NCBI RefSeq assembly: GCF_014201615.1
Contig: NZ_JACHEU010000005.1
Location: 62,001-126,000, forward strand
DNA length: 64,000 nucleotides
Reading direction: 5' to 3'
Source: Aquamicrobium lusatiense
GTDB taxonomy: Bacteria; Pseudomonadota; Alphaproteobacteria; Rhizobiales; Rhizobiaceae
Positions 1 to 8,581 of this stretch are shown piece by piece (the first letter of the stretch is position 1; every line of letters begins with the position of its first letter). Under the pieces are notes generated by a model that saw only the letters and a list, made by a program, of their open reading frames with translations, was not told the DNA's origin and did not search any database. The position numbers and the translations under genes were made by a program.

Positions 1-41
1 CTGAAGGGCGATATTTCCTTTCCGTGCTGCAAAAACGACAT

Positions 42-80
42 GCCGGGTTTCCTCATGAAGCCCGGCGTTTTTGCTTTTTT
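42..80 (+). terminator. Intrinsic terminator of a gene left of the window
   Basis: A GC-rich stem (GCCGGGTTT pairing with AAGCCCGGC, one G-T pair) with a 7-nt loop is followed by a broken run of T (GTTTTTGCTTTTTT). No gene in the window precedes it, so it probably ends a rightward transcript that starts outside. Confidence 0.75.
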
Positions 81-241
81 CCATGGGAATTGCCGGATTG
101 GCACGGCCTCTCCGCGAAAATGAACACGATATGAATGCGCGGTTCGTGGTCGGTTCAGCCAGAGCGCCCTAGATTCCTCTCATGGATGGGTGATGGCGAC
201 TGCCTGTCCCGCAAGCCCCGAAGGACATCAAGGAGAAGACC

Positions 242-631
242 ATGATCAGGATGATTAAGACCGCAGTTCTTTCCGCTCTCATCGGCTTGGGCGGGCTGGC
301 CGCCCTTCCAGCCGCAGCGCAGGCGGACGGCCTTTACCTCAATTACGGCGGTCAGGGTTCCGCTTATGGCATGAATGTCCAGCATCGCGACCACGGCCGC
401 CATCAGGATTGGCGCCGTGACCGTGAGCGGCATCATGACGCGCGCCGCGACAGGGGCCGTCATGATGGATGCAGCGCACGCACGGCCCTGAACAAGGCCG
501 ATCGCATGGGCGTACGGCGCGCACGCGTGGTTGATTCCAACCGCCGCATCGTGCGGGTGGCTGGCCACAAGTTCAATCATCGCGTCGTGCTGACCTTCGC
601 AAACCAGCGCGGCTGCCCGGTGCTTCGCTAA
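242..631 (+). CDS. Small secreted His/Arg-rich protein, function unknown
   Basis: A 129-residue protein with a Sec signal peptide (hydrophobic residues about 7-26, cleavage near AAAQA/DG). The mature part starts with a Tyr/Gly stretch, then a very basic segment (about 47-75) dense in His, Arg and Asp. A conserved-looking C-terminal segment is bracketed by two cysteines (Cys77, Cys125) that could form a disulfide in the periplasm. A good ribosome binding site (AAGGAGAAG) sits just before the ATG at 242; the second ATG three codons later is possible. It stands alone between terminators. I do not recognise a named family; small exported proteins of this kind are common in Rhizobiales. The His/Asp-rich part might bind metal, but that is a guess. 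Confidence 0.7.
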   Translation: MIRMIKTAVLSALIGLGGLAALPAAAQADGLYLNYGGQGSAYGMNVQHRDHGRHQDWRRDRERHHDARRDRGRHDGCSARTALNKADRMGVRRARVVDSNRRIVRVAGHKFNHRVVLTFANQRGCPVLR

Positions 632-688
632 CCCGTCTCGGTTGAGACATTTCCCGCACGGCACAGGCCGAAATCGGGTTCCGACAAC

Positions 689-725
689 AAAAAGCCCCGG
701 AAGCGTTCAGCTTCCGGGGCTTTTT
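689..725. terminator. Bidirectional terminator between convergent genes
   Basis: A perfect 11-bp stem (GCCCCGGAAGC / GCTTCCGGGGC) around a 5-nt loop is flanked by A-run on the left and T-run on the right, so it can stop the rightward small secreted gene and the leftward SIMPL gene. Confidence 0.9.
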
Positions 726-743
726 CAGATGGGTTTTTCAGGC

Positions 744-1460
744 TTACTTCAACTCGAAGGTCACGTTGACCTGTACCCGATAGGCATTTTCGCCGGCCTG
801 AACCGGTGCAGCGCCGGCTTGCGGAACGGCGTCGAAGGACTTTGCAGCCATGCGGATAGGCATCGGCGGCGCCGACTGCTCCGAGATTTCGAGCACCTTG
901 CCGACCGAAGAGCCGGCTGCTTCGGCCAGCGTCTTGGCCTTGGCGATGGCATCAGCAACCGCCTTCTTGCGCGCTTCGGTGACAACCGCGGCCGGATTGG
1001 CATTGGTGAAGACGATGCCGCCACCCTCGTTGACGCCCAGCGTAACGGCCTTGTCGAGCAGCTCGCCGGTCTTGTCGATGTCGCGAATGCGCACCGAAAG
1101 CGCATTGGTGACCTGATAGGCGACCAGTTCGGCTTCCTGTCCGCCATCCGGCTTGGAATTGTAGTTGTAGCGCGGGCTGATCTGGATACCGGCCGTCTGC
1201 AGGTCGCGGTCCTCGATCCCCGCCGCCTTCATGGCCGAGATCACCGCGGCCATCGCATCATTGTTGGCGTCGAGTGCCGCGCGCGCGGTCTTGGCCTCGC
1301 GCATGACCGACAGCGACAGGATTGCGATGTCGGGAGCAACAGTCGCCTCCCCTTCGCCGGTAACCACGATCTGCGGCGCCGGCCTGGCATCGGCGGCATT
1401 GGCGACGGCAGGCAAAACCATTGCCGCAGCCAGTGCCAGAGGTAGAAGGAATCCGTTCAT
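744..1460 (-). CDS. SIMPL-domain periplasmic protein (BP26/Omp28-like)
   Basis: This 238-residue protein starts with a signal peptide (about residues 1-23, ending AVANA/AD) and is otherwise one SIMPL (DUF541) domain, opening with the typical VVTGEGEATVAPDIA strand. It belongs to the family of the Brucella 26-kDa periplasmic immunogenic protein BP26/Omp28 (about 250 residues), which forms oligomeric channel-like assemblies in the periplasm; its exact role is unsettled. I chose the ATG at 1460 because GGAGC lies 5-8 nt upstream and the signal peptide begins there; an ATG 12 nt upstream is possible, and the reading frame further upstream to 1661 runs into the tRNA and is not credible. It is monocistronic, ending at the shared terminator. 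Confidence 0.9.
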   Translation of the reverse strand: MNGFLLPLALAAAMVLPAVANAADARPAPQIVVTGEGEATVAPDIAILSLSVMREAKTARAALDANNDAMAAVISAMKAAGIEDRDLQTAGIQISPRYNYNSKPDGGQEAELVAYQVTNALSVRIRDIDKTGELLDKAVTLGVNEGGGIVFTNANPAAVVTEARKKAVADAIAKAKTLAEAAGSSVGKVLEISEQSAPPMPIRMAAKSFDAVPQAGAAPVQAGENAYRVQVNVTFELK

Positions 1461-1646
1461 CAGGTGCTCCATGAAATGCGTCCCAGCGCGGAATGCTTTA
1501 AGTGGCGAATATGGACTGATTTGGGCACTTGACGCCATAGTCTCATCAAATGAATGAAGTTCCCGACTTTTAAGCCCCCACCGGCCCCGCTTCTGCAGCC
1601 GTGGCTCTTGTGCCGGCAACGGAAACGCACTAATCAGCCCTGCGTG

Positions 1647-1722
1647 GGGCCTGTAGCTCAATGGTTAGAGCCGGCGGCTCATAACCGCTTGGTTGGGGGT
1701 TCGAGTCCCTCCGGGCCCACCA
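1647..1722 (+). tRNA. tRNA-Ile2 (CAU anticodon)
   Basis: The cloverleaf is complete: acceptor stem GGGCCTG/CGGGCCC (one T-G pair), D arm GCTC..GAGC, anticodon stem GGCGG/CCGCT with loop CTCATAA, T arm with TTCGAGT, and encoded CCA. The anticodon is CAT. The anticodon arm followed by TGG resembles bacterial tRNA-Ile2 (CAU, modified by TilS to lysidine and reading AUA) better than elongator tRNA-Met. It lacks the C1-A72 mismatch and the three G-C pairs of an initiator. The isotype call rests on resemblance; the tRNA call itself is secure. Confidence 0.93.
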
Positions 1723-1729
1723 TTTCCCC

Positions 1730-2384
1730 TTAAAATCAAAAACATGTACATTCCCACCGGCAGCACGAAACCCGTGTAGCGGGTCGCGCGATCTGGCAAT
1801 CTTGTCACCGCTTCTGTCATCAAATTACTTTTGAGATTCGCAGCCTGAACCCGTCTCAAGCGGTATTTGAAGCCAGCCTGTCTCTGCCCCTGCTCTGCAA
1901 GCTTTGAGGCAAGGTGCTTCAGAAATGATCCGGTAACCGCCATCGCGCACGGCGGGTGTTGATGCGGTTTTCCTCGAGCAGGTCCTTCGGCGTCGGGATC
2001 AGTGTAATCGAAGGTGATCGCATGCGCGGGGCCGACGATACCGCCGATTACCACATTCGATCATGACACCCGGAAATCGGCTGCTTTTTCGCGTTCGGAT
2101 CGCCGTCAAGGATGATCTGGCAGTCCACCCCGGCCACACAGGCCTTGGCGGGCCGTGCAGCAGGTTACCCATCCGCCCCCGGCACCAGAACCGTGGCATC
2201 AATCAGGTCGACCGCCAGCGAACTGACATCGGCAAGATGCAGGTTCGAGCAGATAGCGGCCGCCGGCGGCCGTCACCGGCCCGTTGAGGTTGCCGGCCAG
2301 CGTCCGGTCGAGGATCTCGAACGACATGGTTCCTTCGGGCACGCGGTTGACGCGGGTGACGTACTGGTAAGTGAGGTCAGGCAT
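1730..2384 (-). pseudogene. Decayed coding region next to the tRNA
   Basis: Reading leftward from an ATG at 2384 gives a plausible protein start (MPDLTYQYVTRV...) that continues coherently for about 48 codons. It then continues sensibly only after a shift of frame (NLHLADVSSLAVDLIDATV) and hits a stop; further left a third frame gives another plausible stretch (GPAHAITFDYTDPDAEG). No single frame is open throughout. This pattern suggests a gene broken by at least two frameshifts and a stop. I do not recognise the parent family. Its position between a tRNA gene and a lower-GC segment fits remnants of an integrated element. Confidence 0.4.
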
Positions 2385-2599
2385 GTGTGACTGGCCTCCC
2401 GAAACGCGAAAAGGACTGATGAAGTCCCGGTCTAAAAGAGGCTTAAGGCCAGCGATACGAACAATAAAGGGGGCAGTTTTGCTCCCCGAGGCCCATGACT
2501 TACGCTTTCTGCAAATTGGCAGGCATGCTAAGGCGCGATGTCTTGCATCATATTGCAACGACCCTTGCTATGCTTGCTGGTCTGTTGGGAGCACACCGC

Positions 2600-3289
2600 A
2601 TGAACAAATGGAAGCTCTTGAGGAGGAAACTGCGGTATGGTTTCCGGCACAAATTTGGCTTTTTTCAAGAGCCGGTCGTGAAGACGGAGCAATTTGGCAT
2701 CCGCGCTGGATACAGGCACAGACCTGAAAACGCCTTCTATGATGATACAGCCCAGAAAGATCAGCACCAGCGCGAGGTGTATGAAGCCGCGGCCGCAGCC
2801 AGCAAAGAAATTGGCGCGAAAAAAGTCTTTGATATAGGATGCGGGTCCGGCTTCAAGCTGATGAAGTTCTTTCCAGACACCGAAACCGTTGGTTTTGATT
2901 TGGAGCCCACCCTGTCATTTTTGAGGCAGACATATCCTGAGAGGCAGTGGGCCTCAGCCGACTTCGAAACAGATACGGATCAGGCGGATATCGTTATCTG
3001 TGCTGACGTGGTTGAGCATATCCCAAACCCGGATCTGCTCATGCAGTACCTGTCACGCATTACACGAGGAAAGCTTGTTATCTCGACTCCGGACAGATAC
3101 CGCGTCTATGGCTGGGATCATTCAGGACCACCGCGAAACCGTGCACATTGCCGCGAATGGTCGATGGATGAGTTCCGTATCTATGTTGAACGATGGTTCA
3201 ACATAGAAGATCACCGCATAACAAACTTTGACGATTCCACCCAGATGATAATTGGAACACCGCGGTCCCCTGCTGGACCGGTGGCCTGA
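2600..3289 (+). CDS. Class I SAM-dependent methyltransferase
   Basis: A 229-residue Rossmann-fold methyltransferase. Motif I VFDIGCGSG is at about residues 77-85, the acidic residue that binds the SAM ribose is likely Asp100 (VGFD), and the motif-IV-like ADVVEHI is at 135-141, typical of the UbiG/Methyltransf_11/23 group. The start at 2600 has GGGAG about 10 nt upstream; an earlier ATG at 2495 lacks a site and adds an unlikely leader. The substrate is unknown, but the gene directly after it is a sugar transferase, so a sugar or lipid-linked glycan is likely. Base composition is clearly lower in GC than the flanks, with many A/T-ending codons, which suggests horizontal acquisition. Confidence 0.85.
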   Translation: MNKWKLLRRKLRYGFRHKFGFFQEPVVKTEQFGIRAGYRHRPENAFYDDTAQKDQHQREVYEAAAAASKEIGAKKVFDIGCGSGFKLMKFFPDTETVGFDLEPTLSFLRQTYPERQWASADFETDTDQADIVICADVVEHIPNPDLLMQYLSRITRGKLVISTPDRYRVYGWDHSGPPRNRAHCREWSMDEFRIYVERWFNIEDHRITNFDDSTQMIIGTPRSPAGPVA

Positions 3290-3302
3290 CAGAGCGCGTC
3301 CA

Positions 3303-4025
3303 ATGAAGTCAGAGTTTATTTCAAACCAGCACCTGCAGCCGGGCATCCTCCACTATTCGAAGAGAGTCCCAATCCAGCAGATACCAAAGATTCTTCACTT
3401 TGTGTGGGTCGGCGACGAAGCAAAATGTCCGCATCATTGCATTGACAGTTGGAGGGTTCATCACCCGGACTGGGTGATCAAGGTCTGGGGCAATGACGAC
3501 TACAACAATCGGCAATGGCGCCTGAAGTCCCACATGCAGGACATGTGGAATTATGAACTGAACGGTGTCGCAGATATGATGCGCTACGAAATCCTCCTGG
3601 AAAATGGTGGAATCGCGCTTGATGCCGACAGCATATGCCTGAAGCCGCTGCCAGAGTGGATTTTAGAATGCGAAGCTGTGGCTGCAACCGAAAACGGACT
3701 TTTCCGGACTCCTCTGATCGCCTGCGGCTTTCAGGGAACCAGGCCCAAAAATCAGTTCTATGAGACGCTGGTGCGGGAACTGGAAAGCAATCCCAATGCA
3801 TTATTCAAGACTATTCTTGGCTTCCGCCATAAGCGCTACCCTGCATGGAAAAGTGTTGGGCCACGATATCTGACCCGGATTTACCAACGCGAAGCATATT
3901 CCAACCTAACAATTCTCCCCGGACATTTCTTTTATCCCGAAGTTGGCAAAGACGGCTACGCCTACACTGGCGGCGGCCCTGTATATGCCTATCAGCTCTG
4001 GGGCTCCACATTTTCAGGATACTGA
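3303..4025 (+). CDS. GT32-type glycosyltransferase (DXD sugar-binding)
   Basis: A 240-residue protein of the glycosyltransferase family 32 group (Gly_transf_sug, related to OCH1 and capsular polysaccharide synthesis proteins). Visible hallmarks are IPKILHFVWVG at about 27-37, the ADMMRYEIL helix at 90-98, and ALDADS at 106-110 carrying the metal/nucleotide-sugar-binding DXD. It probably adds a hexose to a surface glycan, acting at the cytoplasmic face. The ATG at 3303 lies 13 nt after the methyltransferase stop; an ATG at 3252 overlapping that gene is an alternative, and neither has a strong ribosome binding site. It shares the low GC of the methyltransferase and probably forms one acquired unit with it. 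Confidence 0.8.
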   Translation: MKSEFISNQHLQPGILHYSKRVPIQQIPKILHFVWVGDEAKCPHHCIDSWRVHHPDWVIKVWGNDDYNNRQWRLKSHMQDMWNYELNGVADMMRYEILLENGGIALDADSICLKPLPEWILECEAVAATENGLFRTPLIACGFQGTRPKNQFYETLVRELESNPNALFKTILGFRHKRYPAWKSVGPRYLTRIYQREAYSNLTILPGHFFYPEVGKDGYAYTGGGPVYAYQLWGSTFSGY

Positions 4026-4526
4026 TATGTTGTTCTCGACGCCTGCTAAACGTCCTTGCGAAGAACTGCTCAATCTGCATCATCGAAAAGCCGGGAGCTA
4101 AAAATCCGGCCGGCATCGTTGGTTGGTGACGAACAAGGGTGCCGCTGTTTGCAAAGGCAATTTGTACCGCGCGGTTGTGTTGATAATTATCCGCCGACTG
4201 CATCAAGCAGACCATCGGCGCTTCCGTCTGTTCCTTGCCGCCACCGGACGGCGTAATATAAGCCGCCACATACACAACGACGTTTCGTAACGCTTTCGCC
4301 AACCTCGCCCTAAGCTGCTATACCCACATCGCCACCCTTCACTAAGGCAGGCTTCCGGCACGTGGAGCTTGTGAGCGGCGATGTGACCTTGTTCGCCCTC
4401 CCCCTCTCGGACCCAGCCACCCGATCGGCGATGCCGACCATCCGGCGGGCGATCGGAACTGGTTTCCGACCGGGCCTTGGCTTACACGATCCTTTCCCGC
4501 AACCCGCGCGCAAGGGATGAGAAAAA
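4026..4526. other. Intergenic region, no convincing gene
   Basis: About 500 bp between the GT32 gene and yqaA. Reading frames exist on both strands, including a leftward one to 4302 that runs into the GT32 gene, but none has a ribosome binding site with a protein I recognise. GC rises back to the genomic level near 4330, so this stretch probably contains the right edge of the acquired segment. Confidence 0.5.
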
Positions 4527-4964
4527 ATGCCGGACATTGCCGTTCTCGGCGGCCTTTTCAGCCTTGCCTTCGTTGCGGCCACGATATTGCCGGCCCAGTC
4601 GGAAGCAGCGCTTGTCGCGGCGCTCGTTGCCGGGCAATGGCCGCCCCTGCTGCTCGTCGCGGTCGCCAGCGCGGGCAATGTGCTTGGCGCGGTCGTCAAC
4701 TGGGCGCTGGGGCGCGGCATCGCGCGTTTCCGGCACCGGAAATGGTTTCCCGTCGGCGACAAGGCGCTTGAGCGCGCAACGGGCTGGTACCACCGCTGGG
4801 GTCGCTGGTCGCTGCTGCTGAGCTGGGCGCCCCTCGTCGGCGACGCATTGACGGTCGCCGCCGGCGTGCTGCGCGAGCCGCTGCCGAGCTTCCTTCTGCT
4901 CGTCACCATCGCCAAGACCGGCCGCTATCTGGTGCTCGCGGCGATCACGCTTGGCCTTTTGTGA
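4527..4964 (+). CDS. yqaA: YqaA-family membrane protein (DedA/SNARE-associated type)
   Basis: A 145-residue inner-membrane protein with about four hydrophobic segments and the YqaA/DedA core, including SEAALVAALVAG, a glycine-rich NVLGAVVNWALGRG segment, and WHRWGRWSLLLSWAPLVGD-like charged-aromatic motifs (about 91-111). Relatives are small members of the DedA (VTT) superfamily, linked to lipid scrambling or membrane homeostasis; the role of YqaA itself is not established. The start at 4527 follows an AAGGGATGAG site. It is followed after 123 bp by a TauE/SafE gene in the same direction; co-transcription is possible but unproven. Confidence 0.85.
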   Translation: MPDIAVLGGLFSLAFVAATILPAQSEAALVAALVAGQWPPLLLVAVASAGNVLGAVVNWALGRGIARFRHRKWFPVGDKALERATGWYHRWGRWSLLLSWAPLVGDALTVAAGVLREPLPSFLLLVTIAKTGRYLVLAAITLGLL

Positions 4965-5087
4965 AGCCAGACCTTCTGCAAAAACACGCCATGCAGCCGG
5001 CGACGGCAAGGTGGCGCGGTGAATGCAAAAAGGCTATGAGCCCGTGACCTGCCTTCTCCCGAGGCACGATTCCAGCACCGAGGCATC

Positions 5088-5942
5088 ATGTTCGGCATTT
5101 CCGGCTACGAACTTTTCATCATCGTCGTCGCCCTTGGGGCTGCCGGTGCGCTCACCGGCCTGCTGGCCGGCGTGTTCGGTGTCGGGGGCGGAGCGGTCAT
5201 CGTTCCGGTGCTTTACGAATTCTTTCGCGTGCTCGGCGTTCCCGATGAAGTGCGCATGCCGCTGTGCATCGGCACCTCGCTGGCAATCATCGCGCCGACT
5301 TCGGTGCGCTCCTTCCGCGCCCACCAGAAGAAAGGCGCGGTCGACATGTCGATCCTGAAGCTGTGGGCGGTTCCGGTCGTCATCGGCGTCATCATGGGCG
5401 GCTTCGTCGCTCGCTATGCGCCCGAAACCCTGTTCAAGACCGTGTTCGTCGTCGTCGCCAGCATCTCGGCCATAAAGCTGCTTGGCGCGCGAGAAAGCTG
5501 GAAGCTGGGCAGCGACATTCCCGGAAATTTCGTCATGCGCATCTACGGCTGGCTGATCGGCGTGCTGTCGTCGCTGATGGGCATTGGCGGCGGCCAGCTC
5601 TCCAGCCTGTTCATGACTTTCTATGGCCGCCCGATCCATCAGGCGGTGGCGACCTCGTCCGGTCTTGGACCGCTGATCGCCGTGCCGGGCGCCATCTCCT
5701 ACATCTTTGCCGGATGGGGCAAGGCTGCGGCCTGGCCCGACGTCGTGCTGCTGCAATGGCCCTATGCGCTGGGTTATGTGTCGCTGCTCGGCATGGTGCT
5801 GTTGTTCCCCGTCAGCATGCTGACGGCGCCATGGGGCGCGCGCCTTGCCCACGCGCTGCCCAAGCGCAGGCTGGAAGTCGCCTTCGGCCTGTTCCTGCTG
5901 GCGATCGCGCTTCGCTTCCTGTGGTCGATGATCGGGTCGTGA
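5088..5942 (+). CDS. TauE/SafE-family membrane exporter
   Basis: A 284-residue protein with the duplicated TauE/SafE (sulfite exporter, DUF81) architecture: an N-terminal repeat with LLAGVFGVGGGAVIVPVL (about 25-42) and a second repeat with LSSLMGIGGGQLSSLFMTF (about 162-180), each followed by a segment placing small residues around ATSSGL and GTSLAI. About eight membrane helices are visible. The family exports sulfite, sulfoacetate or other organosulfur anions, but the substrate cannot be read from sequence. A second, unrelated member lies at 32616-33437. The start has only a weak GAGG site. Confidence 0.88.
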   Translation: MFGISGYELFIIVVALGAAGALTGLLAGVFGVGGGAVIVPVLYEFFRVLGVPDEVRMPLCIGTSLAIIAPTSVRSFRAHQKKGAVDMSILKLWAVPVVIGVIMGGFVARYAPETLFKTVFVVVASISAIKLLGARESWKLGSDIPGNFVMRIYGWLIGVLSSLMGIGGGQLSSLFMTFYGRPIHQAVATSSGLGPLIAVPGAISYIFAGWGKAAAWPDVVLLQWPYALGYVSLLGMVLLFPVSMLTAPWGARLAHALPKRRLEVAFGLFLLAIALRFLWSMIGS

Positions 5943-5959
5943 CCTCTGCGGCCATGAGT

Positions 5960-6406
5960 TCAGGGCTCCTCGTCGAGCACATAGTCGAAATAATCTTCCG
6001 GCTCCTGAAGATCGCTTTCGCTGGCGCAAACGCGCCCGCGCATGGAAACCCCCGCCTCATGCACCGTCTCGGCGCTGCCTGAAAGCAGGCGGTGCCACCA
6101 GTAGAGATCACGCCCCTCCGCCACCAGCCGGTAGGCGCAGGTGCCGGGCAGCCATGAAATGGTGCGCACGTTCTGCGGCGTGAGGCCCACGCAATCCGAC
6201 ACCTGCGAAAGCCGGTTGGGGTAATCCGAACAACGGCATGTGGCCGCATCGAACATCCGGCAGGACACGCTGGTCCAGTAGATGTCGCCGGTATCCTCGT
6301 CCTCCAGCTTCGACATGCAGCACTTGCCGCAGCCGTCGCAAAGCGATTCCCACTCGGCCGCGCTCAGCTCCTCAAGCGCTTTGGTTTTCCAGAAAGGCTT
6401 TTCCAT
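5960..6406 (-). CDS. ycgN: YcgN-family cysteine cluster protein (UPF0260)
   Basis: A 148-residue protein with the family's cysteine signature: [10 protein letters not shown] near residues 22-31, then [24 protein letters not shown] and a C-terminal MRGRVCASE. These cysteines match the YkgJ/YcgN zinc- or iron-sulfur-binding cluster family; the cellular role is unknown. I use the ATG at 6406 (MEKPFWKTK), where homologues start; a longer frame to 6499 has no support. It is convergent with the TauE/SafE gene, 17 bp away, and divergent from the OmpA-family gene. Confidence 0.88.
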   Translation of the reverse strand: MEKPFWKTKALEELSAAEWESLCDGCGKCCMSKLEDEDTGDIYWTSVSCRMFDAATCRCSDYPNRLSQVSDCVGLTPQNVRTISWLPGTCAYRLVAEGRDLYWWHRLLSGSAETVHEAGVSMRGRVCASESDLQEPEDYFDYVLDEEP

Positions 6407-6580
6407 GATCCCGCATGTGGCCCGTGGGGCCACGAAGGTCAAGCCGGCCGTGAAACGGACACGGTACGGCCATGATTTGGTCTGGCAAACGCCTTGCATC
6501 CTGCATAACCATTATTCGTCGGAACCAATTGCGGGACGGCAAGTTTCGGCAAGATAGGGACCTTGAAGGAGAGCAACTGC

Positions 6581-8581
6581 ATGAAACTTCACCCTGGAAT
6601 TCTCGCGGGCACCGCACTTGGCCTGCTCATGGCCACCGGGCCGCTTGCCGCGCTGCCCCTTGGCGGCAAGGCCGGGATTGCATCTTCCATGGGCGACAAC
6701 CCGCTGATGCTGGCGCAGGCCGAATGCCCCGAAGGCGAAGCGGCGGAAAATTGCGCGCCCCGCCAGCAGCAGCCGGCCGAAGAGCGCCCGGCGCCGGAGC
6801 CGGAAGCAGCGCCTCCACCCCCGCCGCCTGAACCCGCTCCGGAACCCGAACCTGCGCCTCAGCCGGCGCCGCCACCTGCCCCTGAGCCGGCCCCTGAACC
6901 TGCACCACCTCCCGCGCCAGAACCAGCCCCGGAGCCTGCGCCGCCTCCCGCGCCGGAGCCGGCACCCAAGCCCGCACCAGCACCCGCGCCCGAACCAGCT
7001 CCCGCGCCTGCACCGGAGCCAGAACCGCAGCCGCAGGCCGAACAGCCAGCGCCCGGGCAACCCGCTCCACAGCCGGAAGCGCCTGCTGAACAGCCGGCAC
7101 CGGAGCCAGCGCCCGCCCCGGCTCCGCAACCCGAGCAGCCCGCGGCTCCCACGCCCAGCGCTCCAGAGCCCGAAGCACAGGAACCGGCCCCACAGCCGGA
7201 GGCCGAAAAACCTGCGCCCGAAGCCCCGGCGGCTGAACAACCCGCCCCCGCACCCGCCGAAAACGGTGAGACGGCTCCGCGCCAGCCTCCCGAGCCCGGC
7301 AACGACAATGAACAGGGTCAGTCAGCCGGGCAGCCGGCGCAGCCCGAACAGCCTGCCCCCCAGCCGCCAACGCAGAGCGAAGCGCCTCCCGCCAATCCCG
7401 ACGAGGCACCTCTTCTTGACAGCCAGAAGCAGACGCCCCCACCTGCTGAAGGTGGACAACCCGCCCCCGACGGCGCTCAGCCCGTGCCTACCCCGGCCCC
7501 TGCGCCTGACGGCCAGACCCCTGATGGCCAGACCCCTGATGGCCAGACCCCCGATGGCCAGACACAGGCGCCCCAGCCCGCGCCTGTCGATGCAGGCCCG
7601 CCGCCGGCGGACGACCGCGCCGCCCAGCAGGCCATCGCGCCTGAAAAGATCGTGCCGGCTATCGAGGAGAAAGGCACACGGCGCGAGCGTCCGCCCGAAC
7701 CGCGCCGCGAGCGCGCTGACGGCATCGACGTGCTGCGCGAGATCGGCGACCGCGTAATCCTGCAACTCGGCGGCCAGACCATCGTTGAAAGCAACGACCG
7801 TCCGCGCATGACCCGCGATGCGCGCGACGTCTATTACGAGGACCTGCCGCGCGGCCGCACCCGCGAGGTCATCATCCGCGACAATGGCAGCCAGATCGTC
7901 ACCATCCGCAATCGCCATGGCGACGTGATCCAGCGCTCGCGCATCACGCCGGACGGGCGCGAATACATCCTCAGCTATGCGGACGAGCAGCGCTATGACG
8001 ATGTGCGCGAGTGGCGCGATCCGGGCTATGATCTGCCGCCCATCCGCCTCACCATCCCGCGCGACGACTACATTCTGGAATCGCGCCGGGTGCGGGATCC
8101 GGACGCCTATTACCGCTTCCTCGAACAGCCGCCGGTGGAGCGCGTCCAGCGTCTCTATTCGGTGGAAGAGGTGAAGCGCTCGGCCCGCGTCCGCGACATC
8201 GCCCGGCGCGTCGATCTCGATACGCTCAACTTCGAGTTCGGCTCCGCCTCCGTCGGCGACAGCGAGATCGAGAAGCTGGATGGCGTCGCCACGGCCATCG
8301 AAAGGATGCTGGAGAAGAACCCGGCCGAAACCTTCCTGATCGAGGGCCACACCGATGCGGTCGGCTCCGATCAGGCCAATCTGGCGCTGTCCGACCGCCG
8401 TGCCGAGGCGGTTGCCGAAGCGCTGACGGGCGCCTTCGGCATCCCGCCGGAAAATCTGGCAACGCAGGGCTATGGCGAGCAGTATCTCAAGATCAACACG
8501 CAAAAGCCGGAACGCGAGAACCGGCGCGTGACGATCCGCCGGATCACCCCGCTCGTCGCCCCGGTGGCGCAGGCCAATTGA
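6581..8581 (+). CDS. OmpA-family outer-membrane/peptidoglycan protein with long Pro/Ala-rich linker
   Basis: A 666-residue secreted protein. The start at 6581 has AAGGAG 8-9 nt upstream and opens a signal peptide (about residues 1-25). Residues about 60-370 are extremely rich in Pro, Ala, Glu and Gln (PAPEPAPEPAPPP-type repeats, then a four-copy PDGQT block), a flexible linker suited to spanning the periplasm or cell-wall layer. A charged domain follows (about 380-530), then a C-terminal OmpA domain (about 545-655) with LNFEFGSASV, the peptidoglycan-binding IEGHTDAVG and NLALSDRRA motifs. The OmpA domain should bind meso-diaminopimelate in peptidoglycan. Repetition makes the linker prone to length variation and to assembly error. 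Confidence 0.9.
   Translation: MKLHPGILAGTALGLLMATGPLAALPLGGKAGIASSMGDNPLMLAQAECPEGEAAENCAPRQQQPAEERPAPEPEAAPPPPPPEPAPEPEPAPQPAPPPAPEPAPEPAPPPAPEPAPEPAPPPAPEPAPKPAPAPAPEPAPAPAPEPEPQPQAEQPAPGQPAPQPEAPAEQPAPEPAPAPAPQPEQPAAPTPSAPEPEAQEPAPQPEAEKPAPEAPAAEQPAPAPAENGETAPRQPPEPGNDNEQGQSAGQPAQPEQPAPQPPTQSEAPPANPDEAPLLDSQKQTPPPAEGGQPAPDGAQPVPTPAPAPDGQTPDGQTPDGQTPDGQTQAPQPAPVDAGPPPADDRAAQQAIAPEKIVPAIEEKGTRRERPPEPRRERADGIDVLREIGDRVILQLGGQTIVESNDRPRMTRDARDVYYEDLPRGRTREVIIRDNGSQIVTIRNRHGDVIQRSRITPDGREYILSYADEQRYDDVREWRDPGYDLPPIRLTIPRDDYILESRRVRDPDAYYRFLEQPPVERVQRLYSVEEVKRSARVRDIARRVDLDTLNFEFGSASVGDSEIEKLDGVATAIERMLEKNPAETFLIEGHTDAVGSDQANLALSDRRAEAVAEALTGAFGIPPENLATQGYGEQYLKINTQKPERENRRVTIRRITPLVAPVAQAN
7505..7564 (+). 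repeat. Four tandem 15-bp repeats inside the OmpA-family gene
   Basis: Four in-frame copies of a unit close to CCTGATGGCCAGACC, encoding PDGQT four times. Copies 2 and 3 are identical; copies 1 and 4 differ by one or two bases. The unit length is a multiple of three, so copy-number change alters linker length without a frameshift. Confidence 0.9.

Noticed and set aside
1665..2054. Leftward frame covering the tRNA
   Set aside because: It includes the antisense of the tRNA gene; only its upstream part may be remnant coding text.
3811..4302. Leftward frame overlapping the GT32 gene
   Set aside because: It overlaps a well-supported gene, and its N-terminal part has no recognisable protein or start site.
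7505..7564. Short direct repeats considered as a CRISPR array
   Set aside because: Units are adjacent with no spacers and encode PDGQT in frame.
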